From the NCBI GenBank assembly GCA_034437275.1, contig DAOTUD010000127.1:56687-120686 (forward strand): DNA of 64,000 nucleotides, written 5' to 3'. The translations under genes and the position numbers were made by a program. Within the stretch, counting starts at the first letter, position 1; each line of letters opens with the position of its first letter. The notes beneath the pieces were generated by a model. That model worked only from the letters and a program-made list of their open reading frames with translations, was not told the DNA's origin and did no database searches. Below are positions 1-9,287 of the stretch, piece by piece. This stretch comes from TC-15 sp034437275. Lineage in GTDB: Bacteria; Chloroflexota; Anaerolineae; Aggregatilineales; Aggregatilineaceae.

Positions 1-656
1 TGCCACCGTTCATACAGGATCGCATCGCAATCATCCAGCTTGGCCACGACCGGCCCGTCCTGCTGTCCATCCATCCGCACCGGACGCACCAGCAGCACCT
101 TCGCACCACCTCCGCCGGGCACTTCGCGCAGCACACGCGCTCGTCCATATTCACGGAACATCACCTGCAGCACCCGGACCTGAACCTCATCCAGCGCCAC
201 ATCCCCCTCAATCGGAACCTTGCGCGGCAGGGGTCGCAAGGGAGCCGTCCAGTTTGCCGCCGCGCGCCGCAGCGTCTCAATATCCGCGCCAATCTGGTGC
301 AGCACACGAATGACAATGCTGTCGCCCTCATCCAGAATCGCCAACAGCACGTCACGTTCCGTCGGATTATGAAGCCCGGCATAATGCTTGGCCATCTGCA
401 GCACGTTGACCGCGCGCGGCGTCTCAGGAAAGTCCGGCCAATAACGCCGGTCCTCATAACGCCCAATACTCTCGCGAATGCTATAGCGCACAAAACGCGG
501 CGACAAACCGTGATGCTCCATCACCGTGACCGTCAGCCCTTCATCTAACTGCGTCAACGCAACAAAAAGATGCTCCACACCGATGAAATAATGATGCAGC
601 CTGGCAGATTCTATCTGCGCAAGTGCTTCGATCTCCTGTAAGCTAACTGTATCCAC
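1..656 (-). CDS. Clp N-terminal domain protein with kinase-like domain (3' end outside window)
   Basis: An open frame read from a GTG at 656 runs off the left edge; about 218 residues are visible. Residues 5-65 and 80-140 match the two helical repeats of the ClpA/ClpC N-terminal domain, including the family's 'GVEHL' segment and a 'RDVLLAILDEG' segment. After a short linker, from about residue 155, there is a Gly-rich stretch followed by 'AKVLLVRPV' and 'VVAKL', which resembles the N-lobe of the inactive-kinase-like domains found in bacterial effector/signalling proteins; that part is inference. No AAA+ ATPase motif is visible in the part seen. GGGGA about 10 bases upstream supports the GTG. 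The start overlaps the end of the FHA gene by 14 bases, so translation is probably coupled. Confidence 0.7.
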   Translation of the reverse strand, partial: MDTVSLQEIEALAQIESARLHHYFIGVEHLFVALTQLDEGLTVTVMEHHGLSPRFVRYSIRESIGRYEDRRYWPDFPETPRAVNVLQMAKHYAGLHNPTERDVLLAILDEGDSIVIRVLHQIGADIETLRRAAANWTAPLRPLPRKVPIEGDVALDEVQVRVLQVMFREYGRARVLREVPGGGGAKVLLVRPVRMDGQQDGPVVAKLDDCDAILYERW

Positions 657-1011
657 CTATTTCCCCATCCATTTCTGGCTGGACCCGCAGCCAGGTTCGC
701 CCCAACCGAAAGAGTTGACCGCGCCTGAGGACAACGGGCTTTTCAACCCGGGCATTCTCAAGAAACAAACCGTTCAGGCTCCCCGCATCCACCAACCATA
801 TAGCGCCATCCGGCATCACGCGCAGCATCGCATGCTGCCGGGACACCTGCGTATCAAACGGAATACTGACATCACATTCTTCGCGCCGCCCCAGGACAAG
901 AGTCCATGCCCCGTCCTGATCGATGAAGCCATCATCATGTTCCTGATCAAGGAATATCTCCCGCCCATCGTCCGGGCCGCTCATTACCATAATCACCAAC
1001 GAGTCCGTCAT
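643..1011 (-). CDS. FHA domain protein
   Basis: A 122-residue protein that is essentially one forkhead-associated domain, a phosphothreonine-binding module. The FHA hallmarks are in order: 'LGRREECDV' (GR near residue 45), 'SRQHA' near residue 60 and 'SLNGLFLEN' near residue 80. No other domain or membrane segment is seen. The ATG at 1011 overlaps the stop of the upstream histidine kinase as ATGA, which decides the start over a longer in-frame extension that would lie inside the kinase gene. It probably reads a phosphorylated partner; whether that partner is made by the kinase-like protein downstream is inference. Confidence 0.85.
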   Translation of the reverse strand: MTDSLVIMVMSGPDDGREIFLDQEHDDGFIDQDGAWTLVLGRREECDVSIPFDTQVSRQHAMLRVMPDGAIWLVDAGSLNGLFLENARVEKPVVLRRGQLFRLGRTWLRVQPEMDGEIGGYS

Positions 1012-3791
1012 GATCGCACTTCCCCACCAGGCCCAGGCAGCCAAAACCCAAACGTGCTCCCCACGCCAGGCTCACTTTCAAACCATACATCGCCCCCATG
1101 CCGTTCGACAACAGTTCTGACCAGGCTCAACCCCAGACCGGTCCCCGGAATATCATCCGTCCCCGGCTCTTGCGCACGGTAGAAACGCTCAAACAATCGC
1201 GCCTGGCGCTCCGGCGATATGCCATAGCCATTATCTTCCACGGCAAATTGCAGGCGTCCGCCCGCATAGCTAAAACACACTTCGATCTGCCCCTCGTCAG
1301 GCGTGTATTTGATCGCATTCCCCACCAGATTTGCCAACGCCTGCCGAAGCTGCGTCACACTGCCGAACATAGCCGGCACAACCTCTTGGCGCTCAAGCGT
1401 CAGCGTCTGGTTTTTCAGTTCTGCCGTAGGGCGTGCCGACTCCACTACCTCGGCCACCAACCCCGCCAAATCAAACTCGACCCACTCGCTTTTTCGCTCG
1501 CTTTCCACACGCTCCAGTGTCAGCAGATCATCGATCAGTGTCTTCATCGAACGCGTGCTGCGCCGCAAACTGTCGATATACTGCGCCTGATCGGGCGTCA
1601 TCCCTAACTGGTCCAGGCTCATCGCCACCAACTCAATAAATCCCATCGTGTTGTTCAACGGATTCCGCAGGTCATGCGAGGCCATCCGAATCATTTCAGA
1701 CTTGATCTTCTCAAGCTCCAGCACCTCGCCATGCAGCATTGCCTGTCGCAAAGCGACCGAGGCCTGGCTGGCCAATGTCTCCGTCTTGAAGATCTCATTG
1801 ACAGAAAACACCCGATCCCGCCGCCCCTCATTCACGATGGCCAACCCGATTAACTCACCCTGGGCCATCAGGGGTGCCAATACCGACACTTGAGCCCGAA
1901 CCTCCTCCATTTTCCGCCGGTCCTGCTCAGACAGCCCGGGGTCGGCCAGCCGCAGAACTATCGAGCGACCAAGATCGACCGCCCGTCCCAGGGCCGGATA
2001 GTCGTCGAGCCGAATAGTGGAGTGGACTTCCGGCAGCACTTCAGGCGCATCCGTGGCTGTCCCAACCCGGTACACCGCCAGCACTTCGGCTTCCCGCGAT
2101 TCTGGTAAATAGTTCAGGAGTACAGCGCTGGAACACTCCAACGCCACCGCCATCGACTGTGCGATGCGTTGCAGCACCTCATTTTGTTCCAACGTCGAGG
2201 TGATCGCACGGCTGGCGGAGTACAACACAGCCATATCATCGGCGAGCTGCTCCGACTGTCGGTACAAACGCGCGTTGTCCAACGCAACCGCCGCCCGCCG
2301 CGCCAACCGTTCCAGGAAACTCACATCATGCTCCGCAAACGCATCCTCATAGCGCGACGCCAGCATAATCACACCCAGAATCTCGCCCCGCATGGAGAGT
2401 GGTACCGCGATAACGGCGCTGGTATCCTCTGGCATGGACTGCATATACTCGTGTTCGTGCGCCGGATCGTGGATGATCTGGGTTTTGCCAGTGCGCACTG
2501 CATATCCCATAATGCCACGCTCCAGCGGCCAGGGGTCCTGCTCCGTACGCTCGACAATGTCGGCGTCAAGATGGCCCATTGTGACTAACGGCACCAGCCC
2601 ACGCCGATTTTCACTTATCAAGGCCAGCACCCCGGTACTGGACATGGTCCGGCGCAGCGCCCAGTCCATCGTCAGCGTCATCACCCGATCCACGTTCAGG
2701 TGCGCGCTGAGTTCGCGGTCCGCCCGGTGAATCATGGACAGTTCTTCGACTTGTTCGGCCAGTTCCTCCGCCGACTGCGATTTTTCCTCCAACAGGCATA
2801 GATTTTCGACAATATACGCCGCCTGGCTGATCAAAATATCAACTGGGCGCAGCACTTCAGCATCCACCTGCACAGGTTCCACCGGCTCATCCAGGCAGAT
2901 CATGCCGCGCAGTTGGCGCTGCCCAAGCTGTAACGGCGCAAACAAGAGATCGCCGGCCTGCCAGGTGTTGGCCTGACCAACCGGTACATAATACAGCCCG
3001 TTCAAGCGCCGTTCCTCCAATTCACCGGCCAAATATTGCTCCCAGATTTCCGCAGGAATCACTTCGCGCTGTAACCGGCGCTGCTCCTCCTCCGGCAAGC
3101 CCAACGTGACCAACTCCTCGACCGCATAATCATCGCCATATAGCGCGAGAATCACGCGCCGCCAGCCCAAAGCCTGCAGCGCTTCGGCAACTTCGCGTAA
3201 ATTTGCGCGCATATCCGATTCATCGAGCATTTGGCGAATCGCCACCTGGAGATGAAGCAACCGCTCTTGATACACGACGAGCGATTGCTCCAGCGTAGTC
3301 GACTGGGCGGCAGTTCGCCATTCAGCGATAGCCGCTGCCGCCTGCGTGGCAAACAGGTTCATCAGCCGTCTGTCGTCGATGGAAAAAATGCGATCGGTAG
3401 CAGTATCCAGCGCCGCCAACACGCCGTACAGCTTTCCCCGCCACATCAGCGGTACTCCCAACATCGCCGCAATATTCGTTTGCGCCAGGGGATCATCACG
3501 GTAGTCCCACTGAGCATTGGCCACCACCACCGAACGCTGCTCTTCCGCGACAGCGCCGATCGCGCCGCACCCATAGTGCATCGTATCAGGCACCTGCGCC
3601 ATGTTGCTGGCTCCCAGCGCCAGCGTTTGCGTCTGGTTGTTGGCCAACCACAACGCCGCATGAGCGCAGTTGACTGTCTCACAAACCGTGTCAGTGATCT
3701 GCTTCAGGGTGGATGTGAGTTTATCCGATGTTGAAGCCAGCTTTGCCGAGAGATGACTCAAGGCCGTCAGCGCATTATCCGCTTTGGTCAT
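1008..3791 (-). CDS. multi-GAF sensor histidine kinase
   Basis: A 927-residue cytoplasmic histidine kinase without membrane segments. Several GAF-type sensory domains occupy roughly residues 20-160, 190-330, 350-510 and 530-685. They are followed by a HisKA dimerisation domain with the H-box 'SHDLRNPL' (phosphoacceptor His near 706) and a HATPase_c domain showing the N-box 'NLVGNAIKY', G1 'DNGYGI' and G2 'GTGLGLSLV'. It should autophosphorylate in response to a soluble or redox signal and pass phosphate to an unidentified regulator. No response regulator is adjacent. It lies in the middle of the minus-strand operon, 11 bases after the YjbQ gene and overlapping the FHA gene by 4 bases. Confidence 0.93.
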   Translation of the reverse strand: MTKADNALTALSHLSAKLASTSDKLTSTLKQITDTVCETVNCAHAALWLANNQTQTLALGASNMAQVPDTMHYGCGAIGAVAEEQRSVVVANAQWDYRDDPLAQTNIAAMLGVPLMWRGKLYGVLAALDTATDRIFSIDDRRLMNLFATQAAAAIAEWRTAAQSTTLEQSLVVYQERLLHLQVAIRQMLDESDMRANLREVAEALQALGWRRVILALYGDDYAVEELVTLGLPEEEQRRLQREVIPAEIWEQYLAGELEERRLNGLYYVPVGQANTWQAGDLLFAPLQLGQRQLRGMICLDEPVEPVQVDAEVLRPVDILISQAAYIVENLCLLEEKSQSAEELAEQVEELSMIHRADRELSAHLNVDRVMTLTMDWALRRTMSSTGVLALISENRRGLVPLVTMGHLDADIVERTEQDPWPLERGIMGYAVRTGKTQIIHDPAHEHEYMQSMPEDTSAVIAVPLSMRGEILGVIMLASRYEDAFAEHDVSFLERLARRAAVALDNARLYRQSEQLADDMAVLYSASRAITSTLEQNEVLQRIAQSMAVALECSSAVLLNYLPESREAEVLAVYRVGTATDAPEVLPEVHSTIRLDDYPALGRAVDLGRSIVLRLADPGLSEQDRRKMEEVRAQVSVLAPLMAQGELIGLAIVNEGRRDRVFSVNEIFKTETLASQASVALRQAMLHGEVLELEKIKSEMIRMASHDLRNPLNNTMGFIELVAMSLDQLGMTPDQAQYIDSLRRSTRSMKTLIDDLLTLERVESERKSEWVEFDLAGLVAEVVESARPTAELKNQTLTLERQEVVPAMFGSVTQLRQALANLVGNAIKYTPDEGQIEVCFSYAGGRLQFAVEDNGYGISPERQARLFERFYRAQEPGTDDIPGTGLGLSLVRTVVERHGGDVWFESEPGVGSTFGFWLPGPGGEVRS

Positions 3792-3802
3792 GGATTACAC
3801 TC

Positions 3803-4228
3803 TCATTCTCCCATCATCTGAACGACCAGGCTCCTTTGTCGTGCCCGATTATCAAAATCTACATACACAATTTGCTGCCAGGTCCCCAGCGTTAACTGGC
3901 AATCGACAAACGGCACCGTCAGCGATGGCCCCAACAAGGCAGCCCGCACATGGCTGTGGCCATTCCCATCACCCCAACGCAGGTTATGCAGGTACTCACG
4001 GTTGGGTGCAACGATCTCATCAAACAGGCGTTGGAAATCTTTGATCGCGCCGTTTTCAAACTCGATCGTGGTCAACGCGCTGGTTGCACTGGGGCAGAAC
4101 ACGGTAACTGTGCCATCGTTCATACCGCTGTCCTTGACCGCCGCCGCCACCTGACGTGTAATATCCAGCATATGCGCATTTCCTTGTGTTCGCAATTCTA
4201 TCGAAGCCGTTTTAATCATCCGGTTCAT
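3803..4228 (-). CDS. YjbQ/UPF0047 family protein
   Basis: A 141-residue protein of the YjbQ (UPF0047) family, often annotated as a secondary thiamine-phosphate synthase although the physiological role is unsettled. Family signatures are clear: 'WGDGNGHSHVRA' near residues 85-96, 'GPSLTVPF' near 100 and 'LGTWQQIVYVDFD' near 115-127; the length is typical. The start ATG overlaps the stop of the upstream glycosyltransferase gene (ATGA), indicating translational coupling. The next gene, the GAF histidine kinase, follows after 11 bases. Confidence 0.9.
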   Translation of the reverse strand: MNRMIKTASIELRTQGNAHMLDITRQVAAAVKDSGMNDGTVTVFCPSATSALTTIEFENGAIKDFQRLFDEIVAPNREYLHNLRWGDGNGHSHVRAALLGPSLTVPFVDCQLTLGTWQQIVYVDFDNRARQRSLVVQMMGE

Positions 4229-6270
4229 CCCCTTACGTTCACCAAATATAGGTACACTAACGGTTTGCTCGTACGCGGATTCGTATATTCGCGCAGTTCG
4301 CCGCCGGGCAATACCATCCTTAGCTCGCCAATAACCTCATCATAGCGACCGGGTACAATCACAAACGCAGTCGGCCCTGGATCAATCACCTCGTACCATT
4401 TCGCGATTTCACCGCGATATTCCTCCCCGTCGTTTTCTGGCGTCAGGTAAGGCAGCAAATCAGACCCACTCATATCGAGATACAGTGATGAAAAATACCA
4501 GACGGTATACTGCCCCTCAAGCGTATCCAGAATGCTTACCACCTCATTAAGCTGCACCGTCGGCTCACCGTAAACAAGCTTCTGGGGCAGATAATCTACA
4601 ATATACGTGCGTTGATCCGCCAGCGCCAGCACCATCACCAGCAGCAGCGGAATGCCCCACCGTAGCCGCCGCTCCAGATCGCCATCCAGACGCGGTAGCC
4701 ACCGCCGCACCCCGGCCAGTATGTCAGCAACGGTCACCCCAAACCACACCACGCCCAACGCCACAATCACCGCCAGCCCGGGCGTCACGCTGATATAGCG
4801 CGGGAAATGCGGCGGGTCGACTAACAACATACCACCCAGGATCGCCGTCGCCACCACCCAGGCCGCCAACACCGTACAGCATGGATCGCGCCACCGCCGC
4901 ACGATAATCCCCAGCCCGACCACAAAAGGAATCCCGGCATACCAACCCAGCACCGGGTTATAGGCGCTGTAGAACCCGCTTTCGTCCGGCACCTGCACAT
5001 ACACCATAAACGAACGGTGAATTTGTGTGAACCAGTACTCTTTCAGCCGGCCTTTTTCAGCCGCCGCCGTTACGTTCCCGGTTTCCCAGATGCTCACCTG
5101 ATCCAGGCGCGGGCTGATCGGGCGCTCGTCGTCCTCGTACACCGCATACAGGTTCGGAAACGCAACCAATAACGCCACACCAAAGGTGATGGCAATCCCC
5201 ATCCGGTGACGCCACACGCGGCGCCAGTCGGTCAGCAGGTAAAAGCCCACAAACCCTGCCATCAACAAGGGCACAATGCGCGCCGCCGAATAGAAATACT
5301 GCGACAACCCCATCGCCAGCCCCGCCAGCGCCGCATCCATCGTATTGCCACGCCGCAGCACGCGCACCAGAAACGCGAACGTCAATGCTGCAAACAACGG
5401 ATCGCCCACCTGGTTGATCGCGGTCCGGCTGAAGTGGACATGCAGCGGATAGGCCGCCATGAAGATCGCGGCCACCCACCCCACCCGGCGATCAAACATG
5501 CTCCGCCCCATCAGGTGCACCGCCGGAACGGTCAACGCGCCCAACACCGCCGACGGCACCCGGGCCGCCCCGGCGGTTTGCCCGAACACATCGATCGCCA
5601 CGCCCATCAGCGTATGATACACCCAGGGATGGTGCCACACCCCGTACTTGAAGGGGTTCACCTGCCAGTGCAGCTTATCCTTGATCGCTACTGCCTGGAT
5701 CGAAAATGCGGCTTCGTCCCCCGCCATGATATACGGCGACGAATCCAGCCAGGCCGTCCGCAGCACTAGCGCGATCACGAACAGCAGCCCCAGCAGCAGC
5801 CAGGCACGCCACTCCTGGCGCAGGCTGCGCCGCGCCGCCCCCCACCACGCGGCAGCATCATCACGCGGGACCAACCCGAAAACTGTCAACGACAGGCCGG
5901 CCAACCACATCGCATACAGTTCCCAGACCGTGTTTTGCTCCTGGATAGCATGTACACTGGTGTAAATGCACACCCCAATTCCAACAACAGCAACCGCCAC
6001 CCGCCAGGACACGCGATAGGACGGGTTGTTGGTGGGGGAGATGGACCGCTCGGGCGGGCGCAGCATGAACGCCTGCAGACGGAAAGACAGTGCAATGAGC
6101 GCAATCCCCGCCAGCGCATACCACCCCCCAGGCCAGAACGCCACGATATCCTGAAGCCACAACCATTGCCCCCGCACGATCAGCGCCACACCCAGCAGCG
6201 CCACCCAGGGCGATTGTAGTATGCATCGCCAGGCGACTGTGCTTCGCAGCCAGGAGATTCGATCCCACAT
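4225..6270 (-). CDS. family 39-type membrane glycosyltransferase
   Basis: A 681-residue polytopic membrane protein with about a dozen hydrophobic helices. After an N-terminal four-helix extension (residues 1-150), the PMT/ArnT-like fold begins near residue 165. It includes the acidic 'GDEAAF' loop after the first core helix, the site of the catalytic Asp in GT-C enzymes, and 'AAYPLHVHFSRTA' in a later loop. Such enzymes transfer a sugar from a polyprenyl-phosphate donor outside the membrane; donor and acceptor here are unknown. ATG 6270 is preferred over the adjacent in-frame GTG because GAGGA sits about 9 bases before it. It lies 11 bases after the FAD/Fe-S gene. Confidence 0.85.
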   Translation of the reverse strand: MWDRISWLRSTVAWRCILQSPWVALLGVALIVRGQWLWLQDIVAFWPGGWYALAGIALIALSFRLQAFMLRPPERSISPTNNPSYRVSWRVAVAVVGIGVCIYTSVHAIQEQNTVWELYAMWLAGLSLTVFGLVPRDDAAAWWGAARRSLRQEWRAWLLLGLLFVIALVLRTAWLDSSPYIMAGDEAAFSIQAVAIKDKLHWQVNPFKYGVWHHPWVYHTLMGVAIDVFGQTAGAARVPSAVLGALTVPAVHLMGRSMFDRRVGWVAAIFMAAYPLHVHFSRTAINQVGDPLFAALTFAFLVRVLRRGNTMDAALAGLAMGLSQYFYSAARIVPLLMAGFVGFYLLTDWRRVWRHRMGIAITFGVALLVAFPNLYAVYEDDERPISPRLDQVSIWETGNVTAAAEKGRLKEYWFTQIHRSFMVYVQVPDESGFYSAYNPVLGWYAGIPFVVGLGIIVRRWRDPCCTVLAAWVVATAILGGMLLVDPPHFPRYISVTPGLAVIVALGVVWFGVTVADILAGVRRWLPRLDGDLERRLRWGIPLLLVMVLALADQRTYIVDYLPQKLVYGEPTVQLNEVVSILDTLEGQYTVWYFSSLYLDMSGSDLLPYLTPENDGEEYRGEIAKWYEVIDPGPTAFVIVPGRYDEVIGELRMVLPGGELREYTNPRTSKPLVYLYLVNVRG

Positions 6271-6281
6271 CACAGCTTCCT

Positions 6282-9191
6282 CTATTTCTTCAACGCCGCC
6301 GCCAGCACTTCGATAGGATGCAGTGCTTCACGCGCTGCCCCATGATGGACTTGCTCGCGACACGACACCCCGCTGGCAGCAATGATGGCCTCTGGTTCCG
6401 CGCGCACCGCCGGCAGCAATCGCTGCTCGCCGATCTCCATCGACAGCGGGTAATGTTCCGCCTCAAAGCCGAAACTCCCCGCCACGCCGCAGCAGCCGTC
6501 GTCCAGTTCTGTCACCTCGCAGTGAGGGATCAGCCCCAACATCGCGTGTGCTGCCGTTGTTCCCCACAGCGCCCGCTGGTAACAATGCCCGTGCAACAGG
6601 ACCCGTCGCGGCGCAGCATCAAACACCAGCCTGTCCAGTTCGCCGGCGGCAGCCGCGTCGGCCACCCACTCCTCGACCGTGATCACCGCCGCTGCCACAC
6701 GCCGCGCATCCGCGCGCAGGCGCTCAGGCACCAGGTCCGGGACCTCGTCGCGGAAGGTCGCAGCACAGCTTGGCTCGATGTACATGAAGCGCTCCCCACG
6801 CGCGACGGCAGGCGCCATCCGTTCCACATTGCGGATCGCCAGCTTGCGCGCCTGGTCCAGCATCCCCTTGGAAATAAACGGACGCCCACAGCAATCGATC
6901 TCGCGCGGCCCCCAGACCTCGATCTCAATCCCCGCCGCGTCAGCTACGCGCAGTACCGCCTGCCCCAAGTGCGGATAGTTGTATTCAGTGTAGGTATCCG
7001 ACACCAGGATCGGCGCTTTAGAATGGCCTGCTTGTCCCGGCGGATCGGATCGCGCGGTGTAATCCTTCTTATACCACACGCTGAACCGCCGCCGAGCCAG
7101 CAGCGGGAACTGGCGCTGGCTCGCCACTCCCAGCCGCCCAAACAACCAGCGCGCCAGCAGCGACTTTAACACCATATTCACCAGCACCGGCACCACGCTG
7201 CCGAGCCGGTTCAGACGATGAATGTTCCCGAAAATGCGGGAGCGCAGCGGTGTGCCATGCCGGTCATGATAGGCCGCCGTAAACTCGGTCTTGAGCCGGG
7301 CCATATCCACCAGCGAGGGACACTCGGCCTTGCACGCCTTGCACGACAGGCACAGGTCGAGCACCTCGTACACCTGCGCATCGGACAACCCGTCCGGCCC
7401 CAACCGACCCCTCATCGCCAACCGCAGCGCGTTGGCCCGGCCCCGCGTCGAGTGGGCCTCATCGCGCGTCGCCATGTAGCTGGGGCACATCACGCCAGCG
7501 CCTTCCTTGCGACACACCGCGGCCCCGTTGCACATCTCGACCGCCCCCGCAAAGCCACCGTCCCTTGACCAATCCAGGCGCGTCTGGGCCGGTGCGTAGG
7601 GCAGCGCATAGTCCGGACCATACCGCAGCGTGTCGGGATCATCCATCGGCCCGACATCCACCACTTTCCCCGGATTCATGCGGCTCTGCGGGTCAAATAC
7701 ACTCTTGACCTGCCGGAACGCCTCGACCAGTTCACGCCCAAATATTTTTTCACTGAACTCGCCCCGCGCCAAACCCTCGCCGTGCTCGCCGCTGGTCGTG
7801 CCACCATACTGCAGCACCAGTTCGGCCACCGCCTCGCCAATCGCGCGATACTGCCGCAGCCCCTCCGCCGATTTCAGATTTAGCAGGGGACGGATGTGCA
7901 AACAACCCGCGCTGGCATGCGCATACAGTGCCATCGTTGCGTCATTCTCCGTGACAATCGCACGCACACCGTCGACATAATCCGCCAGATGCTCAACCGG
8001 CACGGCAGCATCCTCGATGAAAGCGACCGGCTTATGGTTCCCGCGCATACTCATCAGCAAGCCCAACCCGGCCTTGCGCACCTTAAGCACGCGCGCCATC
8101 TGCGCTGGCGACTCCGTCACGACCACCGGCCCCTCATACCCGGTGGCCGCCATCCGCCCCTGCAAATCTCTAACCTTCGCCGTCAACTCGGCATCATCTT
8201 CCCCGTAGAACTCAACCACCAGGACCGCCTGTGGGTCGCCCTCGATGAAAGTCAACTGGCGAGAATAATCGGGATGCGCGCGTGTCATGTCCAGCAGCAT
8301 CTTGTCCAGCAGTTCCACCGCCGACGGCTCAACCTCGAGGATCGCAGGCACAGACTCAAGCGCCGCCCGCATATCGTCGTAATGCAGCAGCGCCATGCGT
8401 GTCAGCGTTGGACGCGGCACCACGCCCAGCTCCACCTCGACCATCGTTCCCAGCGTGCCCTCGGCCCCCGCAAATAGCTGCGCTAGATTGAGCGCATCCG
8501 GATTTAGCCGGTTCAGCCCATATCCAGCCACTGTACGCCATGTTTTGGGATAGCGCGTCTGGATCACCTCGGCGTTGGCCCGCACGATATCACGCACCTG
8601 GGCACGCAAGCGGTCGCGGATCGGGCTGGCCGGTGTGTTCGCCCCAAACTGCACGCGCGACCCATCGCTCATCACCACATCCACCGCCTGGACATGATCG
8701 CCGAACATGCCGTATAGGATGCTGTGCATCCCAGTCGCATTGTTGCCCAAGCACCCGCCAATGGTCGCCCGATCGCCGCTGGCCGGGTCCGGCCCGACCA
8801 TCAAGCCCAGAGGCCGCAAATGGTTGTTCAAGTGATCGAGCACCATGCCCGCCTGCACCCGCACCACCTGCCCCTCAGCATCCACGTGGCACACGCCGTC
8901 CATATGCCGCGACAGGTCGAGCACCAGCGCGCGTCCCACCGTTTGTCCGGCCAGACTGCTCCCGCCGCCACGCGGCAGCAGCGGGAGCCCATGTTCTGCC
9001 GCGAGCGCATGCACGGCCACCACATCATCTGCATGACGCGGGAAGATCACGCCCAGCGGTTCGATTTGATAGTTGCTGGCATCGGTGCTGTATAGCTGGC
9101 GCGCCAGGTGATCGAAATGGACTTCACCGCCGAGAGCACGTTCAAATTCAGCTTGCAGCAGGGCCGGATCAAATACCTGAGACTGTAACAT
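6282..9191 (-). CDS. FAD-linked oxidase fused to Fe-S (CCG) domains, YdiJ-like
   Basis: A 969-residue fusion resembling YdiJ/D-lactate or D-2-hydroxyacid dehydrogenases. Residues 40-185 are a PCMH-type FAD-binding domain ('PRGGGSSLAGQ', 'GGCLGNNATG'), followed by the FAD-oxidase C-terminal domain to about 465 ('SGEHGEGLARG'). A ferredoxin-like region carries one Cys set ending 'MCPSY' near 565 and a second, 'CLSCKACKAECP', near 615. The C-terminus has two cysteine-rich CCG blocks, 'CCGRPF' and 'CCGVAGSFGFE'. It probably oxidises a D-2-hydroxy acid and passes electrons through Fe-S centres to the respiratory chain; the substrate cannot be read from the sequence. It appears to be the first gene of the minus-strand operon. 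Confidence 0.88.
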   Translation of the reverse strand: MLQSQVFDPALLQAEFERALGGEVHFDHLARQLYSTDASNYQIEPLGVIFPRHADDVVAVHALAAEHGLPLLPRGGGSSLAGQTVGRALVLDLSRHMDGVCHVDAEGQVVRVQAGMVLDHLNNHLRPLGLMVGPDPASGDRATIGGCLGNNATGMHSILYGMFGDHVQAVDVVMSDGSRVQFGANTPASPIRDRLRAQVRDIVRANAEVIQTRYPKTWRTVAGYGLNRLNPDALNLAQLFAGAEGTLGTMVEVELGVVPRPTLTRMALLHYDDMRAALESVPAILEVEPSAVELLDKMLLDMTRAHPDYSRQLTFIEGDPQAVLVVEFYGEDDAELTAKVRDLQGRMAATGYEGPVVVTESPAQMARVLKVRKAGLGLLMSMRGNHKPVAFIEDAAVPVEHLADYVDGVRAIVTENDATMALYAHASAGCLHIRPLLNLKSAEGLRQYRAIGEAVAELVLQYGGTTSGEHGEGLARGEFSEKIFGRELVEAFRQVKSVFDPQSRMNPGKVVDVGPMDDPDTLRYGPDYALPYAPAQTRLDWSRDGGFAGAVEMCNGAAVCRKEGAGVMCPSYMATRDEAHSTRGRANALRLAMRGRLGPDGLSDAQVYEVLDLCLSCKACKAECPSLVDMARLKTEFTAAYHDRHGTPLRSRIFGNIHRLNRLGSVVPVLVNMVLKSLLARWLFGRLGVASQRQFPLLARRRFSVWYKKDYTARSDPPGQAGHSKAPILVSDTYTEYNYPHLGQAVLRVADAAGIEIEVWGPREIDCCGRPFISKGMLDQARKLAIRNVERMAPAVARGERFMYIEPSCAATFRDEVPDLVPERLRADARRVAAAVITVEEWVADAAAAGELDRLVFDAAPRRVLLHGHCYQRALWGTTAAHAMLGLIPHCEVTELDDGCCGVAGSFGFEAEHYPLSMEIGEQRLLPAVRAEPEAIIAASGVSCREQVHHGAAREALHPIEVLAAALKK

Positions 9192-9223
9192 AAAATTATT
9201 TCCCTGAGGTCAACACTGGATAA

Positions 9224-9264
9224 ACAAAAAGGAGCCGCCCATGAAACACACAGGCGGCTTCAAA
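9224..9264 (-). terminator. rho-independent terminator after the ABC ATPase gene
   Basis: Read on the minus strand, a GAAGCCGCC / GGCGGCTCC hairpin (one mismatch) with a loop of about 13 bases is followed by TTTTTG. It lies just past the stop of the ABC ATPase gene and separates it from the FAD/Fe-S operon. Confidence 0.75.
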
Positions 9265-9287
9265 CCGTGTCAGGCTGTCAGGCCAAC

